Source: Bacteroidota bacterium
GTDB taxonomy: Bacteria; Bacteroidota; Bacteroidia; Bacteroidales; JAGNHN01
Reading direction: 5' to 3'
NCBI GenBank assembly: GCA_022710185.1
Contig: JAKLHK010000013.1
Location: 19,156 to 83,155 of the forward strand
DNA: 64,000 nucleotides
The notes under the pieces are model-generated. The model did not search any database. It saw only the letters and a list, made by a program, of their open reading frames with translations, and was not told the DNA's origin. Positions within the stretch are counted from its first letter, which is position 1. Every line of letters starts with the position of its first letter. Positions 34,810 to 43,904 of this stretch are shown here, one piece after another. Both the position numbers and the translations under genes were made by a program.

Positions 34810-37800
34810 ATGAGAAAAGCCCTCATTCTGTGCTTATTCCTCGGACTGTACCTTTTTGTTGACGGGCAGAACGCCACCGTACGTCTGAAAGTATTTCTCC
34901 AGGGAGCATATGCCGGCAATGGTACGATGAACAACCTGCTGAACGCGGGGAACAGGTTGCCCCTGGCTCAACCGTACAACACTCCGATCTGGAACTATGA
35001 CGGCAGCGAGAACCTCAGCAGTATCCCCGCACAAATGGTGGACTGGGTGCTGGTGGACCTGAGAACGGCCCCCGACACCGCCATCGCCCGTAAGGCCCTG
35101 GTGTTGTACACCGATGGAACGATCAGGGACCTGCAGGGCGATACCGACCTGAGCTTCAGTGTGCCCCCGGGCAGTTATTATGTGGCGGTGATGCACCGTT
35201 CCCACCTCAGCGTTATGACGGCATCGAAGGTCAGCACCTCATCCGCAGGGCTGATCGACTTCACGGATACTGCATCCACACCCGTGTATGGGCGCTGCCT
35301 GATGCAATTGGCCGGAGGGGCCGAGGGCATGATTGCCGGGGACATCAACCACGATAAAACGATCAAATACAGCGGTTCGGGCAACGACCGCGTACTTATC
35401 CTGCAGCGCATCATGAGCGTGCTGGGCGGGGGTTCCATCACGAGCATCATCAACGGGTATTACAAGGAAGACCTGCGCATGGACGGCAACGTGAAGTACA
35501 GCGGGGGTGGGAACGACCCTTCCCTGATCATACAGAACCTTATCGGGTTGACGGGCAGCTCCGCCATCACGGTCACTTTCACCGGCCCAGTGCCCCATGC
35601 CGTGTTCGTGCCCTATGTCAATCCGGGATTCCAGAACTGCGGCGATCTTCTGACCGACTCCAGGGACGGACAGCAATACCCTACGGTGCTGATTGGTAAC
35701 CAGTGCTGGATGGCAAGTAACCTCAACGTCGGTGATATGGTCAACAGCCAGTATACGGCACAATCACATTCCGAACTCACCAACAATGGAACCCCGGAGA
35801 AATACTGCTACAACAACGACTCAGTGATGTGCACTCAATATGGAGGGCTCTATGGTTGGGATGAGCTTATGGACTATGGACTAACCGCGGGGGCAAAAGG
35901 GATTTGTCCCGACGGCTGGCATGTTCCGACAGACGATGAGTGGAAACTCCTGGAAGGCAACACTGATACGCAGTTCGGCGTTGGGAATGCCGTATGGAAC
36001 AATACCGTGTGGAGAGGTTTCGACGCAGGCAAGCGATTGAAAAAAGCCGGGAGTACTCACTGGTCGGCCAGCAATAATGGGACGGATGCCCTGGGTTTCA
36101 CAGCAGTGGGTGGAGGGGACCGGGCCCCTACCGGCAGTTTTGAGATGCTCAACAGTTATGGACACTACTGGACCTCCAGCCCGGGAACTGGCAGTACTGC
36201 CTGGGTTAGGAGTATGTACAGCAGTTACGGGGAAATTTACCGTGGAACGGCTAACCGACTGGATGCCTATTCCGTTCGTTGCCTCATGGACACCATTCCA
36301 TGCTCCCCCCTCCCCGACCAGGCGAATGCCGGAGCAGACACCTTCAATGTTCCCGCAACAAGCGTTCAGCTTCAGGCCAATGCTCCCAGCGCCGGCAGCG
36401 GCAGCTGGACGATCGTCAGCGGGACGGGAGGGAGCTTCGCCGACAGCACCGGCGCTACCACCCTGTTCACCGGATCGGCAGGGGAGTCTTACATTCTGGC
36501 ATGGACCATCACCACCCTATGCGGCAGCAGCAGCGACAGCCTCGCGATCAGCTTGGCCCCTCCAGTGGTATGCGACGATACGCTGACAGACATCCGCGAT
36601 GGACAGAAATACCCCATAGTACAAATCGGGAACCAGTGTTGGATGGGGAAGAACTTGAACTATGGATTGAAGATTGACAGCGAATACCTTGGATACAGCC
36701 ACAGTCTGCAGTCGAACAACATGGTTCCGGAGAAGTACTGCTATAACAATGATGAGGCCTTATGTACGATCTACGGTGGGTTGTATGAATGGGGGGAAGC
36801 CATGGATTATCAGACTACACCGGGTAGCAGGGGATTATGCCCGGAAGGCTGGCGTGTCCCAACTGACCAGGAATGGGATATCCTGACCGATTTTCTTGGG
36901 GGGGCCTCCGTGGCCGGCGGCAAGCTTAAGGACACGGGCCTGACCTACTGGAACAGCCCAAATACCGGGGCCACCAACATCACCGGTTTCAGCGCAAGAG
37001 GGGCCGCTTACCGCATGTACAACGGCAGCTTCAACAATCTGAAGAACTATACCTATTTCTACACTTCGAACGATACCAATGGAATGGGGATCACCCGAAC
37101 CCTTTATTCTTTCAACGAAATCATCCACCGCAATATCAACAACAAGAGCAACGGGTTGTCTGTGCGCTGTATACAGGATTTTACGCCGGGATGTGCCCCC
37201 CAGCCCGATCCGGCCCATGCCGGCACGGACACTTTTAATGTTCCTGCTGCCAGCATTTTACTGCAAGGCAACCTCCCCATTGAAGGCCAAGGTCATTGGA
37301 TCATTGTCAGCGGCAATGGCGGTATCCTGGCCGACAGCACCCAACCCAACACCCTATTTAGTGGGATTCCAGGGGAGGAGTATTTGCTTGCTTGGATTAT
37401 CTCCAATGCCTGCGGGTACAATACTTCTATTGTGAGGATCAGCTTCGCCACGGCCATGCCTTTCACTTGCGGGGATACTTTGACAGACCTCCGCGATGGC
37501 CGGCATTACCCCACCACCCAGATCGGGAACCAGTGCTGGATGGCCGCCAATCTGGACATTGGCACTATGGTTCCAGGCTCCTCTGACCAGCAGAACAATG
37601 GAGTAGTGGAAAAGTATTGCTATGCGGACCTCACCGCAAACTGCGCTACTTATGGAGGACTATACCAGTGGGGAGAGCTCATGACCTACGATTCGGCCAA
37701 CGGGGGTCGCGGACTATGCCCGGAAGGCTGGCATGTGCCCACGGACCACGAATGGACCGCCATGACCCTGATCCTGGACCCGGGCGTCGATTCCCTGATT

Positions 37801-40800
37801 CTGGGCTACAGCGGGACCGATGCCGGCGGCAAAATGAAGGCAACAGGTTCGGCCCATTGGACCGCCCCCAATTTCGGGGCGACCAATTACAGCGGGTTCA
37901 GTGCCTACGGCAGCGGAGTGCGCAACCAGAACAGCGCTTTTGAACATCTGAATAACTTTACGTTCTTCTGGTCATCTTCCCTGGACAACGGCACCTATCC
38001 CATCACCCGGTACCTGTATTACAACTATGCCTATGTGGGCCGGGGCCTCGACAACTACTTCAATCTGGGCTTCTCGGTGCGCTGCGTGCACGACAGCGCA
38101 TTCGTCTGCACTCCCCAGCCGGATCAGGCCAACGCCGGCCCCGACACCGTACTGAGCACTGGGAACACATACGCCCTTCAAGGCAATCCACCGGTAGCGG
38201 GTTTAGGGCGCTGGACCATCACCGGGGGCGCCGGGGGGCATTTTGCCGACAGCAGCCAATACAATACCCTGTTCACCGGCCAGGCCGGTCAGAGCTATAC
38301 CCTGGCCTGGAGCATTTCCAACCTGTGCGGCCGCAGCCTTGACCTGGTCAACCTCAGCTTCAGCGGTGCTCAGCCCTTCCAGCAGTGCGGAGATACGCTT
38401 ATCGATGCCCGCGACCTGCAGCAGTATCCAACCGTGCAGGTCGGCACCCAGTGCTGGATGGCTAAAAACCTGAATGTCGGGAATATGATCCTGGGGCTTT
38501 CCGATCCAGGCAACAACAGCCTGATTGAAAAGTACTGCTTTGTGAACAACACCGCCAATTGCACGGAGCATGGCGGCCTCTACCAATGGGGCGAGATGAT
38601 GGCCTATACCACGGTGGAAGGCAGCCAGGGGATCTGCCCTGAAGGTTGGAAACTGCCCAACGTGGCCGACTGGCAGGCGCTGATCGGATTTGCCGGAGGA
38701 ACGGCAGTGGCCGGGGGAAACCTGAAAGAGACAGGAACCGCACACTGGCAGAGTCCCAATACCGGGGCTTCCAATTCCTTCAGTTTCACTGCACTCCCGG
38801 GTGGCCGGAGGGAATCGAAAGGGGGATTCAACTTCCTCGACAGCGAGGGTAATTTCTGGACATCCAGCCTGAACGGTTCTTCAGCCAAAGCATTCACGAT
38901 CTATCATAACTCCGCGGGCATCAGTGAACTGAGCTTCGCCCAGACCCTGGGGCATTCCGTCCGCTGCATACAGGATACCGTCCTGCCCTGCATCCCCCCT
39001 CCCGATCAGGCGAATGCCGGACCTGATACATTCAACATTCCCGGAACCACGTTGGCACTTCAAGCCAATGCTCCCAGCGCCGGAACAGGTAAGTGGATGA
39101 TCGTCAGCGGTACAGGCGGCTCCTTTGCCGACAGTTCCAACGCTACTACCCTCTTCACCGGACTGGCCGGCAGCGCCTATGAGCTGTCCTGGACCATCAC
39201 CACCCCCTGCGGCAGCAGCAGCGACAGTGTAAAGATCAGTTTCGCCCTCCCACCCATCCTCTGCGGGGATACCCTGACCGATGCCCGGGATGGCCAGAAA
39301 TATCCGATCGTGCAAATCGGCAACCAGTGCTGGATGGGACGCAACCTGAATATCGGGGTGAAAGTTAACAGCAGCAACCTGGGTTACATCCACTCGGATG
39401 TGGCCGATAATCTGGTCGTTGAGAAGTACTGCTATGGGAATGATGAAGCCAACTGCGATATCTACGGAGGCCTGTACGATTGGAATGAGGCTATGGATTA
39501 CCAGACCATACAGGGCAGCAAGGGGATTTGTCCAGCAGGGTGGCATATCCCTTCCGATGCGGAATGGACCGTACTATCAGATTTTCTCGGCGGGGAACAG
39601 GTAGCCGGGGGCAAGATGAAAGAAGCCGGGACCGCACACTGGACATCTCCCAATGAAATGGCCAGCAACAGCAGCGGCTTCACAGGATTGGGTGCCGGCT
39701 ATCGCTATTACTACAACGGCACATTTCAAAACCTCCTGTCTTTCGCCTATTTCTGGACATCAAGTATTGACACCAGCGGACTTCTACTGACCCGCACACT
39801 GATCCATTTCTGGGAACCCCTGGTACGCAACACAAACGATGCAAGCGCTGGCAATTCTGTGCGCTGCCTGATGGATACCCATCCGGCCTGCGCCCCCCAG
39901 CCCGATCCGGCTGATGCCGGGCCTGATCAGCTGCAGTTACAAGGTACCAGCGCCATGCTGGCAGCCAACCAGCCAGTAAACGGCAGCGGACATTGGCAAA
40001 TATATAGTGGCCAGGGAGGCAGCATCTCCGACAGTTCGTTGAATACATCGGTTTTCACCGGCACCGCGGGGGAGACCTATCAACTTGCCTGGATTATCCA
40101 GAATGCCTGCGGATACACCAGTGACCTGGTGAACATCAGTTTTGCCCCCCCGGCCCTATTCCCCTGCGGAGATACGCTGAGCGATAGCCGGGACGGACAA
40201 TACTACCCCACGACCCAGATCGGTGTACGCTGCTGGATGGCAAAGAACCTGAATATCGGAAGCTACACCTATAGTCAGCATACCGGGAATTTACACAGCG
40301 ATGTAAGCGATAACGGAACCATTGAAAAGTATTGTTACCAGAATATCCCGGACAACTGCCAGGCCTACGGAGGGTTGTATGACTGGAACGAAGCGATGGC
40401 CTACACCACCCTGGAAGGAACCCAGGGGATCTGTCCTCCCGGCTGGCATATCCCCACAGACAGCGAATGGTCCGAAGCGGAAGCTGTACTTGGCGGTGCC
40501 GACATCGCCGGAGGCCACCTGAAGGAAACGGGGACCAGCCATTGGGCAGGTCCCAATACCGGCGCCAGCAACCTGAGCGGGTTCACCGCCCTGCCCGGGG
40601 GCTACCGCTACTTCGACGGGAGCTTCTCCGAACTGGGCTCCTATGGCGATCACATCTCCTCCACCCTGTATTCGTCTGACTATTTCTACCACCGGGGCCT
40701 GTACGAGGACAACGACGACTTGTACCGTGGGCTCGAATTCCTCTCCAACGGGGTCAGCATCCGCTGCATAGCCGATAGTTCATACCCTTGCAACGATGCC

Positions 40801-43452
40801 CCGGATCCGGCCGATGCCGGTCCCGACAGCCTGAATATTACCGGAGGGACCATCACCCTTCAGGCCAGCACGCCTGCACAGGGGGTGGGTCGATGGACCG
40901 TGATTTCAGGTCAGGGTGGTAGCTTCGCCGACCACACCCTCCCGGGCACCCTTTTCACCGGTCAGGCAGGAAAATCCTATTCCCTGGCATGGACCGTAAG
41001 CACCCCCTGCGGAAGCGATTCAGATAGTGTGGAGATCAGCTTTGCCACTCCCCCTTCCTTGTGCGCCGACAGCCTCACTGATGTCCGTGATGGACAAGTG
41101 TACCCTGTGGTGGAGATCGGAGGCCGCTGCTGGATGGGCCGTAACCTCAACTACGGGGTCATGGCCACCAGCATATATACGGGAACCGTCCATAAGGATG
41201 TGGCCAACGACGGGATCATCGAGAAATACTGCTACAATAACGATCCTGCCCAATGCGAGATATACGGGGGGCTCTACGACTGGGACGAAGCCATGGCATA
41301 CCTCTGGACGGAGGGCGTACAGGGCGCCTGTCCGGCCGGATGGCATCTGCCGTCCTTTGACGAATGGTCCGGCCTGGTCAATGTAGCCGGGGGGGAGACC
41401 CGTGCCGGGGGAATACTGAAGGAGAACGGATTCGCCCATTGGCTGAGTCCGAATGCCGGGGCAACCGATAGCCTGGGCTTCGCTGCGCTCCCGGGCAGTG
41501 CCCGCTATGCCGATGGGATATTCAGTGTGCCCTATGCCCAAGGGCTCTTCTGGTCATCCACCCAACCAATTGATCAGCAGCCCTATATGCTACTTATGAT
41601 CTACGACGACAGCATAGCCGCCATATTCGGCTATGGTCGCGAGAACGGATTAAGTGTACGCTGTGTCCAGGATACCCTTCCGGCCTGCACCCCCCTGCCT
41701 GATCCTGCCAACGCCGGTCCGGACCAGATCAACATACCGGGAACAAGCATGCACCTGCAAGGGAATGCCCCCAGCCAGGGAAGTGGGGTCTGGCGCATCG
41801 TGTCCGGAACGGGCGGCAGCCTGGCCGACAGCACCTCGCCTGGCAGCCTGTTCACCGGGGTAGCCAACGAATGGTACGAGCTCACCTGGACCACCTTTAC
41901 CTCCTGTGCGTACAGCAGGGACAAGGTCTACCTCAACTTCAGCGGAGCATTACCGTTCAGCTGCGGCGACAGCCTGACAGATACCCGGGACGGCCAGGTA
42001 TACTCTACGGTACAGATCGGCAGCCAGTGCTGGATGGCCAGGAACCTGAACATCGGCAGCCTGGTACCTTCCACCATCACCTATTCCACGCATACTGACG
42101 TAAGCAACAACGGGGTCATCGAGAAGTACTGCTACGAAAACGCCGATAGCAATTGTCTCGTTTTCGGAGGGTTGTATGACTGGAACGAAATGATGGGCTA
42201 TGACACTACCCCCGGCGTCCAGGGCATCTGCCCGGATGGCTGGCACGTGCCCACGGTACCGGACTGGGACCTGCTGAGCCTCTACCTTGGAGGGGATGCC
42301 ATGGCCGGCGGGATGCTGAAAGACACGGGCACCGCGCTCTGGACCACTCCGAACCAGGATGCCACCAACAGCTATGGATTCTCAGCTATCCCCGGGGGCA
42401 ACCGGGATCCCGGCGGGTTCTTCAGTAACCAGGGCTACAATACCACCTTCTGGGTAGCCAAGGAAGCCGCCGCGCTCTATGCCGGATACCGTGACATCGG
42501 TTTCAACAGCGGATGGCTTGTCAGCAGCACCCATCCCAAAGAGTATGGGTTCAGCGTGCGATGCATCAGCAATAACACCCTGCCTTGCAGCCCACAGCCC
42601 GACCAGGCCAATGCCGGTACGGACACCTTCAACATCCCCGGGACCTCCTTCAGCCTGCAGGCCAGCACGCCATCGAATGGCAGCGGACAGTGGTCGATCC
42701 TGATTGGCCAGGGAGCTAGCTTCACCGACGACAGCCAGCCCAATGCCACGTTCTCCGGGAACGCCGGGGAGGCCTATACCCTGGTTTGGACCGTGAGCAC
42801 CGGCTGCGGATCCACCGTGGACACCCTCAACCTCAGTTTCGCCGCACCAGCATTCAACTGCGGGGATAACTTCACGGATGCCCGCGACAGTCAGGTATAT
42901 CCAACCGTAGTGGTTGGAAGCCAATGCTGGATGGCGAAGAATCTCAATGTCGGAACACAGATCGCATCCATTATCGGACAAAGTGACAACGGGACTGCAG
43001 AAAAGTACTGCTATCAGAACAATGCCTCACATTGTGATGTATACGGCGGGCTGTACGAATGGAACGAGATGATGAATTACTCCAGCAACGAAGGGGCTCA
43101 GGGCCTGTGCCCCGTCGGTTGGCATGTGCCCTCCGATGCGGAATGGAGCACCCTGGAATCCTCCCTGGGCGGAGTGAGCGTCGCCGGGGGAAGACTGAAG
43201 GAAATGGGAACAGCCCATTGGCTATCCCCAAATACAAATGCCAGCAATTCCGTGGGAATGACCATGTTGCCGGGCGGTTATGAATACAATAGCAGTTTCG
43301 GCAATCTGGGGAACCGCTCCTATGTATGGACATCCACCTCCTACGATTCGGTGACTTCCTGGATGCGCAGTCAGTACTTCAATTTTGCCACCAGCGGCAG
43401 GAATACCGGAAACCGGGGAAGTGGCTTCAGCGTGCGCTGCCTTAAGAACTGA
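34810..43452 (+). CDS. Giant exported protein with nine FISUMP modules
   Basis: 2880 residues. A signal peptide (cleavage near VDG/Q) is followed by a domain with two dockerin-like Ca-binding segments (GDINHDKTIKYSGSGNDR and DGNVKYSGGGNDP) to about residue 275. Nine Fibrobacter-paralogue (FISUMP) domains then begin at residues 277, 588, 887, 1193, 1485, 1786, 2085, 2385 and 2684. Each carries DGQ.YP.V.IG.QCWM..NLN.G, EKYCY and YGGLY.W.E.M.Y, and ends SVRC. Eight Ig/PKD-like linkers of ~85 residues (PD.A.AG.D, WTI.SG.GGSFADS) separate them. It stops right after the last module, with no T9SS tail. Probably surface-exposed; function unknown. Confidence 0.92.
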   Translation: MRKALILCLFLGLYLFVDGQNATVRLKVFLQGAYAGNGTMNNLLNAGNRLPLAQPYNTPIWNYDGSENLSSIPAQMVDWVLVDLRTAPDTAIARKALVLYTDGTIRDLQGDTDLSFSVPPGSYYVAVMHRSHLSVMTASKVSTSSAGLIDFTDTASTPVYGRCLMQLAGGAEGMIAGDINHDKTIKYSGSGNDRVLILQRIMSVLGGGSITSIINGYYKEDLRMDGNVKYSGGGNDPSLIIQNLIGLTGSSAITVTFTGPVPHAVFVPYVNPGFQNCGDLLTDSRDGQQYPTVLIGNQCWMASNLNVGDMVNSQYTAQSHSELTNNGTPEKYCYNNDSVMCTQYGGLYGWDELMDYGLTAGAKGICPDGWHVPTDDEWKLLEGNTDTQFGVGNAVWNNTVWRGFDAGKRLKKAGSTHWSASNNGTDALGFTAVGGGDRAPTGSFEMLNSYGHYWTSSPGTGSTAWVRSMYSSYGEIYRGTANRLDAYSVRCLMDTIPCSPLPDQANAGADTFNVPATSVQLQANAPSAGSGSWTIVSGTGGSFADSTGATTLFTGSAGESYILAWTITTLCGSSSDSLAISLAPPVVCDDTLTDIRDGQKYPIVQIGNQCWMGKNLNYGLKIDSEYLGYSHSLQSNNMVPEKYCYNNDEALCTIYGGLYEWGEAMDYQTTPGSRGLCPEGWRVPTDQEWDILTDFLGGASVAGGKLKDTGLTYWNSPNTGATNITGFSARGAAYRMYNGSFNNLKNYTYFYTSNDTNGMGITRTLYSFNEIIHRNINNKSNGLSVRCIQDFTPGCAPQPDPAHAGTDTFNVPAASILLQGNLPIEGQGHWIIVSGNGGILADSTQPNTLFSGIPGEEYLLAWIISNACGYNTSIVRISFATAMPFTCGDTLTDLRDGRHYPTTQIGNQCWMAANLDIGTMVPGSSDQQNNGVVEKYCYADLTANCATYGGLYQWGELMTYDSANGGRGLCPEGWHVPTDHEWTAMTLILDPGVDSLILGYSGTDAGGKMKATGSAHWTAPNFGATNYSGFSAYGSGVRNQNSAFEHLNNFTFFWSSSLDNGTYPITRYLYYNYAYVGRGLDNYFNLGFSVRCVHDSAFVCTPQPDQANAGPDTVLSTGNTYALQGNPPVAGLGRWTITGGAGGHFADSSQYNTLFTGQAGQSYTLAWSISNLCGRSLDLVNLSFSGAQPFQQCGDTLIDARDLQQYPTVQVGTQCWMAKNLNVGNMILGLSDPGNNSLIEKYCFVNNTANCTEHGGLYQWGEMMAYTTVEGSQGICPEGWKLPNVADWQALIGFAGGTAVAGGNLKETGTAHWQSPNTGASNSFSFTALPGGRRESKGGFNFLDSEGNFWTSSLNGSSAKAFTIYHNSAGISELSFAQTLGHSVRCIQDTVLPCIPPPDQANAGPDTFNIPGTTLALQANAPSAGTGKWMIVSGTGGSFADSSNATTLFTGLAGSAYELSWTITTPCGSSSDSVKISFALPPILCGDTLTDARDGQKYPIVQIGNQCWMGRNLNIGVKVNSSNLGYIHSDVADNLVVEKYCYGNDEANCDIYGGLYDWNEAMDYQTIQGSKGICPAGWHIPSDAEWTVLSDFLGGEQVAGGKMKEAGTAHWTSPNEMASNSSGFTGLGAGYRYYYNGTFQNLLSFAYFWTSSIDTSGLLLTRTLIHFWEPLVRNTNDASAGNSVRCLMDTHPACAPQPDPADAGPDQLQLQGTSAMLAANQPVNGSGHWQIYSGQGGSISDSSLNTSVFTGTAGETYQLAWIIQNACGYTSDLVNISFAPPALFPCGDTLSDSRDGQYYPTTQIGVRCWMAKNLNIGSYTYSQHTGNLHSDVSDNGTIEKYCYQNIPDNCQAYGGLYDWNEAMAYTTLEGTQGICPPGWHIPTDSEWSEAEAVLGGADIAGGHLKETGTSHWAGPNTGASNLSGFTALPGGYRYFDGSFSELGSYGDHISSTLYSSDYFYHRGLYEDNDDLYRGLEFLSNGVSIRCIADSSYPCNDAPDPADAGPDSLNITGGTITLQASTPAQGVGRWTVISGQGGSFADHTLPGTLFTGQAGKSYSLAWTVSTPCGSDSDSVEISFATPPSLCADSLTDVRDGQVYPVVEIGGRCWMGRNLNYGVMATSIYTGTVHKDVANDGIIEKYCYNNDPAQCEIYGGLYDWDEAMAYLWTEGVQGACPAGWHLPSFDEWSGLVNVAGGETRAGGILKENGFAHWLSPNAGATDSLGFAALPGSARYADGIFSVPYAQGLFWSSTQPIDQQPYMLLMIYDDSIAAIFGYGRENGLSVRCVQDTLPACTPLPDPANAGPDQINIPGTSMHLQGNAPSQGSGVWRIVSGTGGSLADSTSPGSLFTGVANEWYELTWTTFTSCAYSRDKVYLNFSGALPFSCGDSLTDTRDGQVYSTVQIGSQCWMARNLNIGSLVPSTITYSTHTDVSNNGVIEKYCYENADSNCLVFGGLYDWNEMMGYDTTPGVQGICPDGWHVPTVPDWDLLSLYLGGDAMAGGMLKDTGTALWTTPNQDATNSYGFSAIPGGNRDPGGFFSNQGYNTTFWVAKEAAALYAGYRDIGFNSGWLVSSTHPKEYGFSVRCISNNTLPCSPQPDQANAGTDTFNIPGTSFSLQASTPSNGSGQWSILIGQGASFTDDSQPNATFSGNAGEAYTLVWTVSTGCGSTVDTLNLSFAAPAFNCGDNFTDARDSQVYPTVVVGSQCWMAKNLNVGTQIASIIGQSDNGTAEKYCYQNNASHCDVYGGLYEWNEMMNYSSNEGAQGLCPVGWHVPSDAEWSTLESSLGGVSVAGGRLKEMGTAHWLSPNTNASNSVGMTMLPGGYEYNSSFGNLGNRSYVWTSTSYDSVTSWMRSQYFNFATSGRNTGNRGSGFSVRCLKN

Positions 43453-43473
43453 CCGGCATTGTCCCATTTTAAC

Positions 43474-43481
43474 GATCTTTG
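43474..43481 (+). promoter_or_regulatory. Weak promoter GATCTTTG before the DUF1801 gene
   Basis: One mismatch to TAnnTTTG, 36 bases before the ATG at 43518; it overlaps the first base of the following hairpin. Confidence 0.35.
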
Positions 43482-43517
43482 GCCGGGTGGACGAATTTTC
43501 ACACCCGGCCATTTTTT
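43481..43517 (+). terminator. Rho-independent terminator abutting the next start codon
   Basis: GGCCGGGTG (43481-43489) pairs perfectly with CACCCGGCC (43502-43510), then ATTTTTT and the ATG at 43518. It most simply terminates the giant FISUMP gene, but it also forms the leader of the next gene. Confidence 0.7.
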
Positions 43518-43904
43518 ATGACAAACTCTGTAGATCAATATATTGCAGCCCAGACTAATGAAGCGCAAGCGCTCCTGGAACGGGTGCGTGGACTGGTTAA
43601 AGGGCTGGCTGCGGACGCTGAGGAAACGATCAGCTATGGAATGCCAGCCTTCAAACTGAATGGGCGCATCCTCCTGTATTACGCGGCACACAGCCGTCAC
43701 ATCGGGCTCTACCCCAGCGGTTCGGGCATCCTCCGCTTCAGTGCCCGCTTCGACGCCCTGGGGCTGAAATGGTCGAAAGGCGCTGTGCAGCTGCCGCTGG
43801 AACGCCCCATTCCGGAGGACCTGGTGAGCGAACTGATCCTGTTCAGGGCGGAGGAAAACCGGATGAAGCCTACCCCTGGACGAAAACCCCGAAGGACAGG
43901 ATGA
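43518..43904 (+). CDS. DUF1801 (YdhG-like) protein
   Basis: 128 residues of the DUF1801/YdhG family. It begins SVDQYIAAQTNEAQALLERVRGLV and has the conserved E.ISYGMPAFKLNGR..LYYAA...HIGLYP segment. Relatives have been linked to iron or frataxin-like roles; the function is not settled. The start ATG directly follows the terminator hairpin. Its stop TGA overlaps the next gene's ATG (43901-43904), so it is coupled to the membrane/NTPase gene. Confidence 0.8.
   Translation: MTNSVDQYIAAQTNEAQALLERVRGLVKGLAADAEETISYGMPAFKLNGRILLYYAAHSRHIGLYPSGSGILRFSARFDALGLKWSKGAVQLPLERPIPEDLVSELILFRAEENRMKPTPGRKPRRTG

Noticed and set aside
34810..43452. CRISPR-like or insertion-like periodicity of about 900 bases
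   Set aside because: The period is the coding FISUMP-linker unit in one continuous open frame, with no short direct repeats and spacers.
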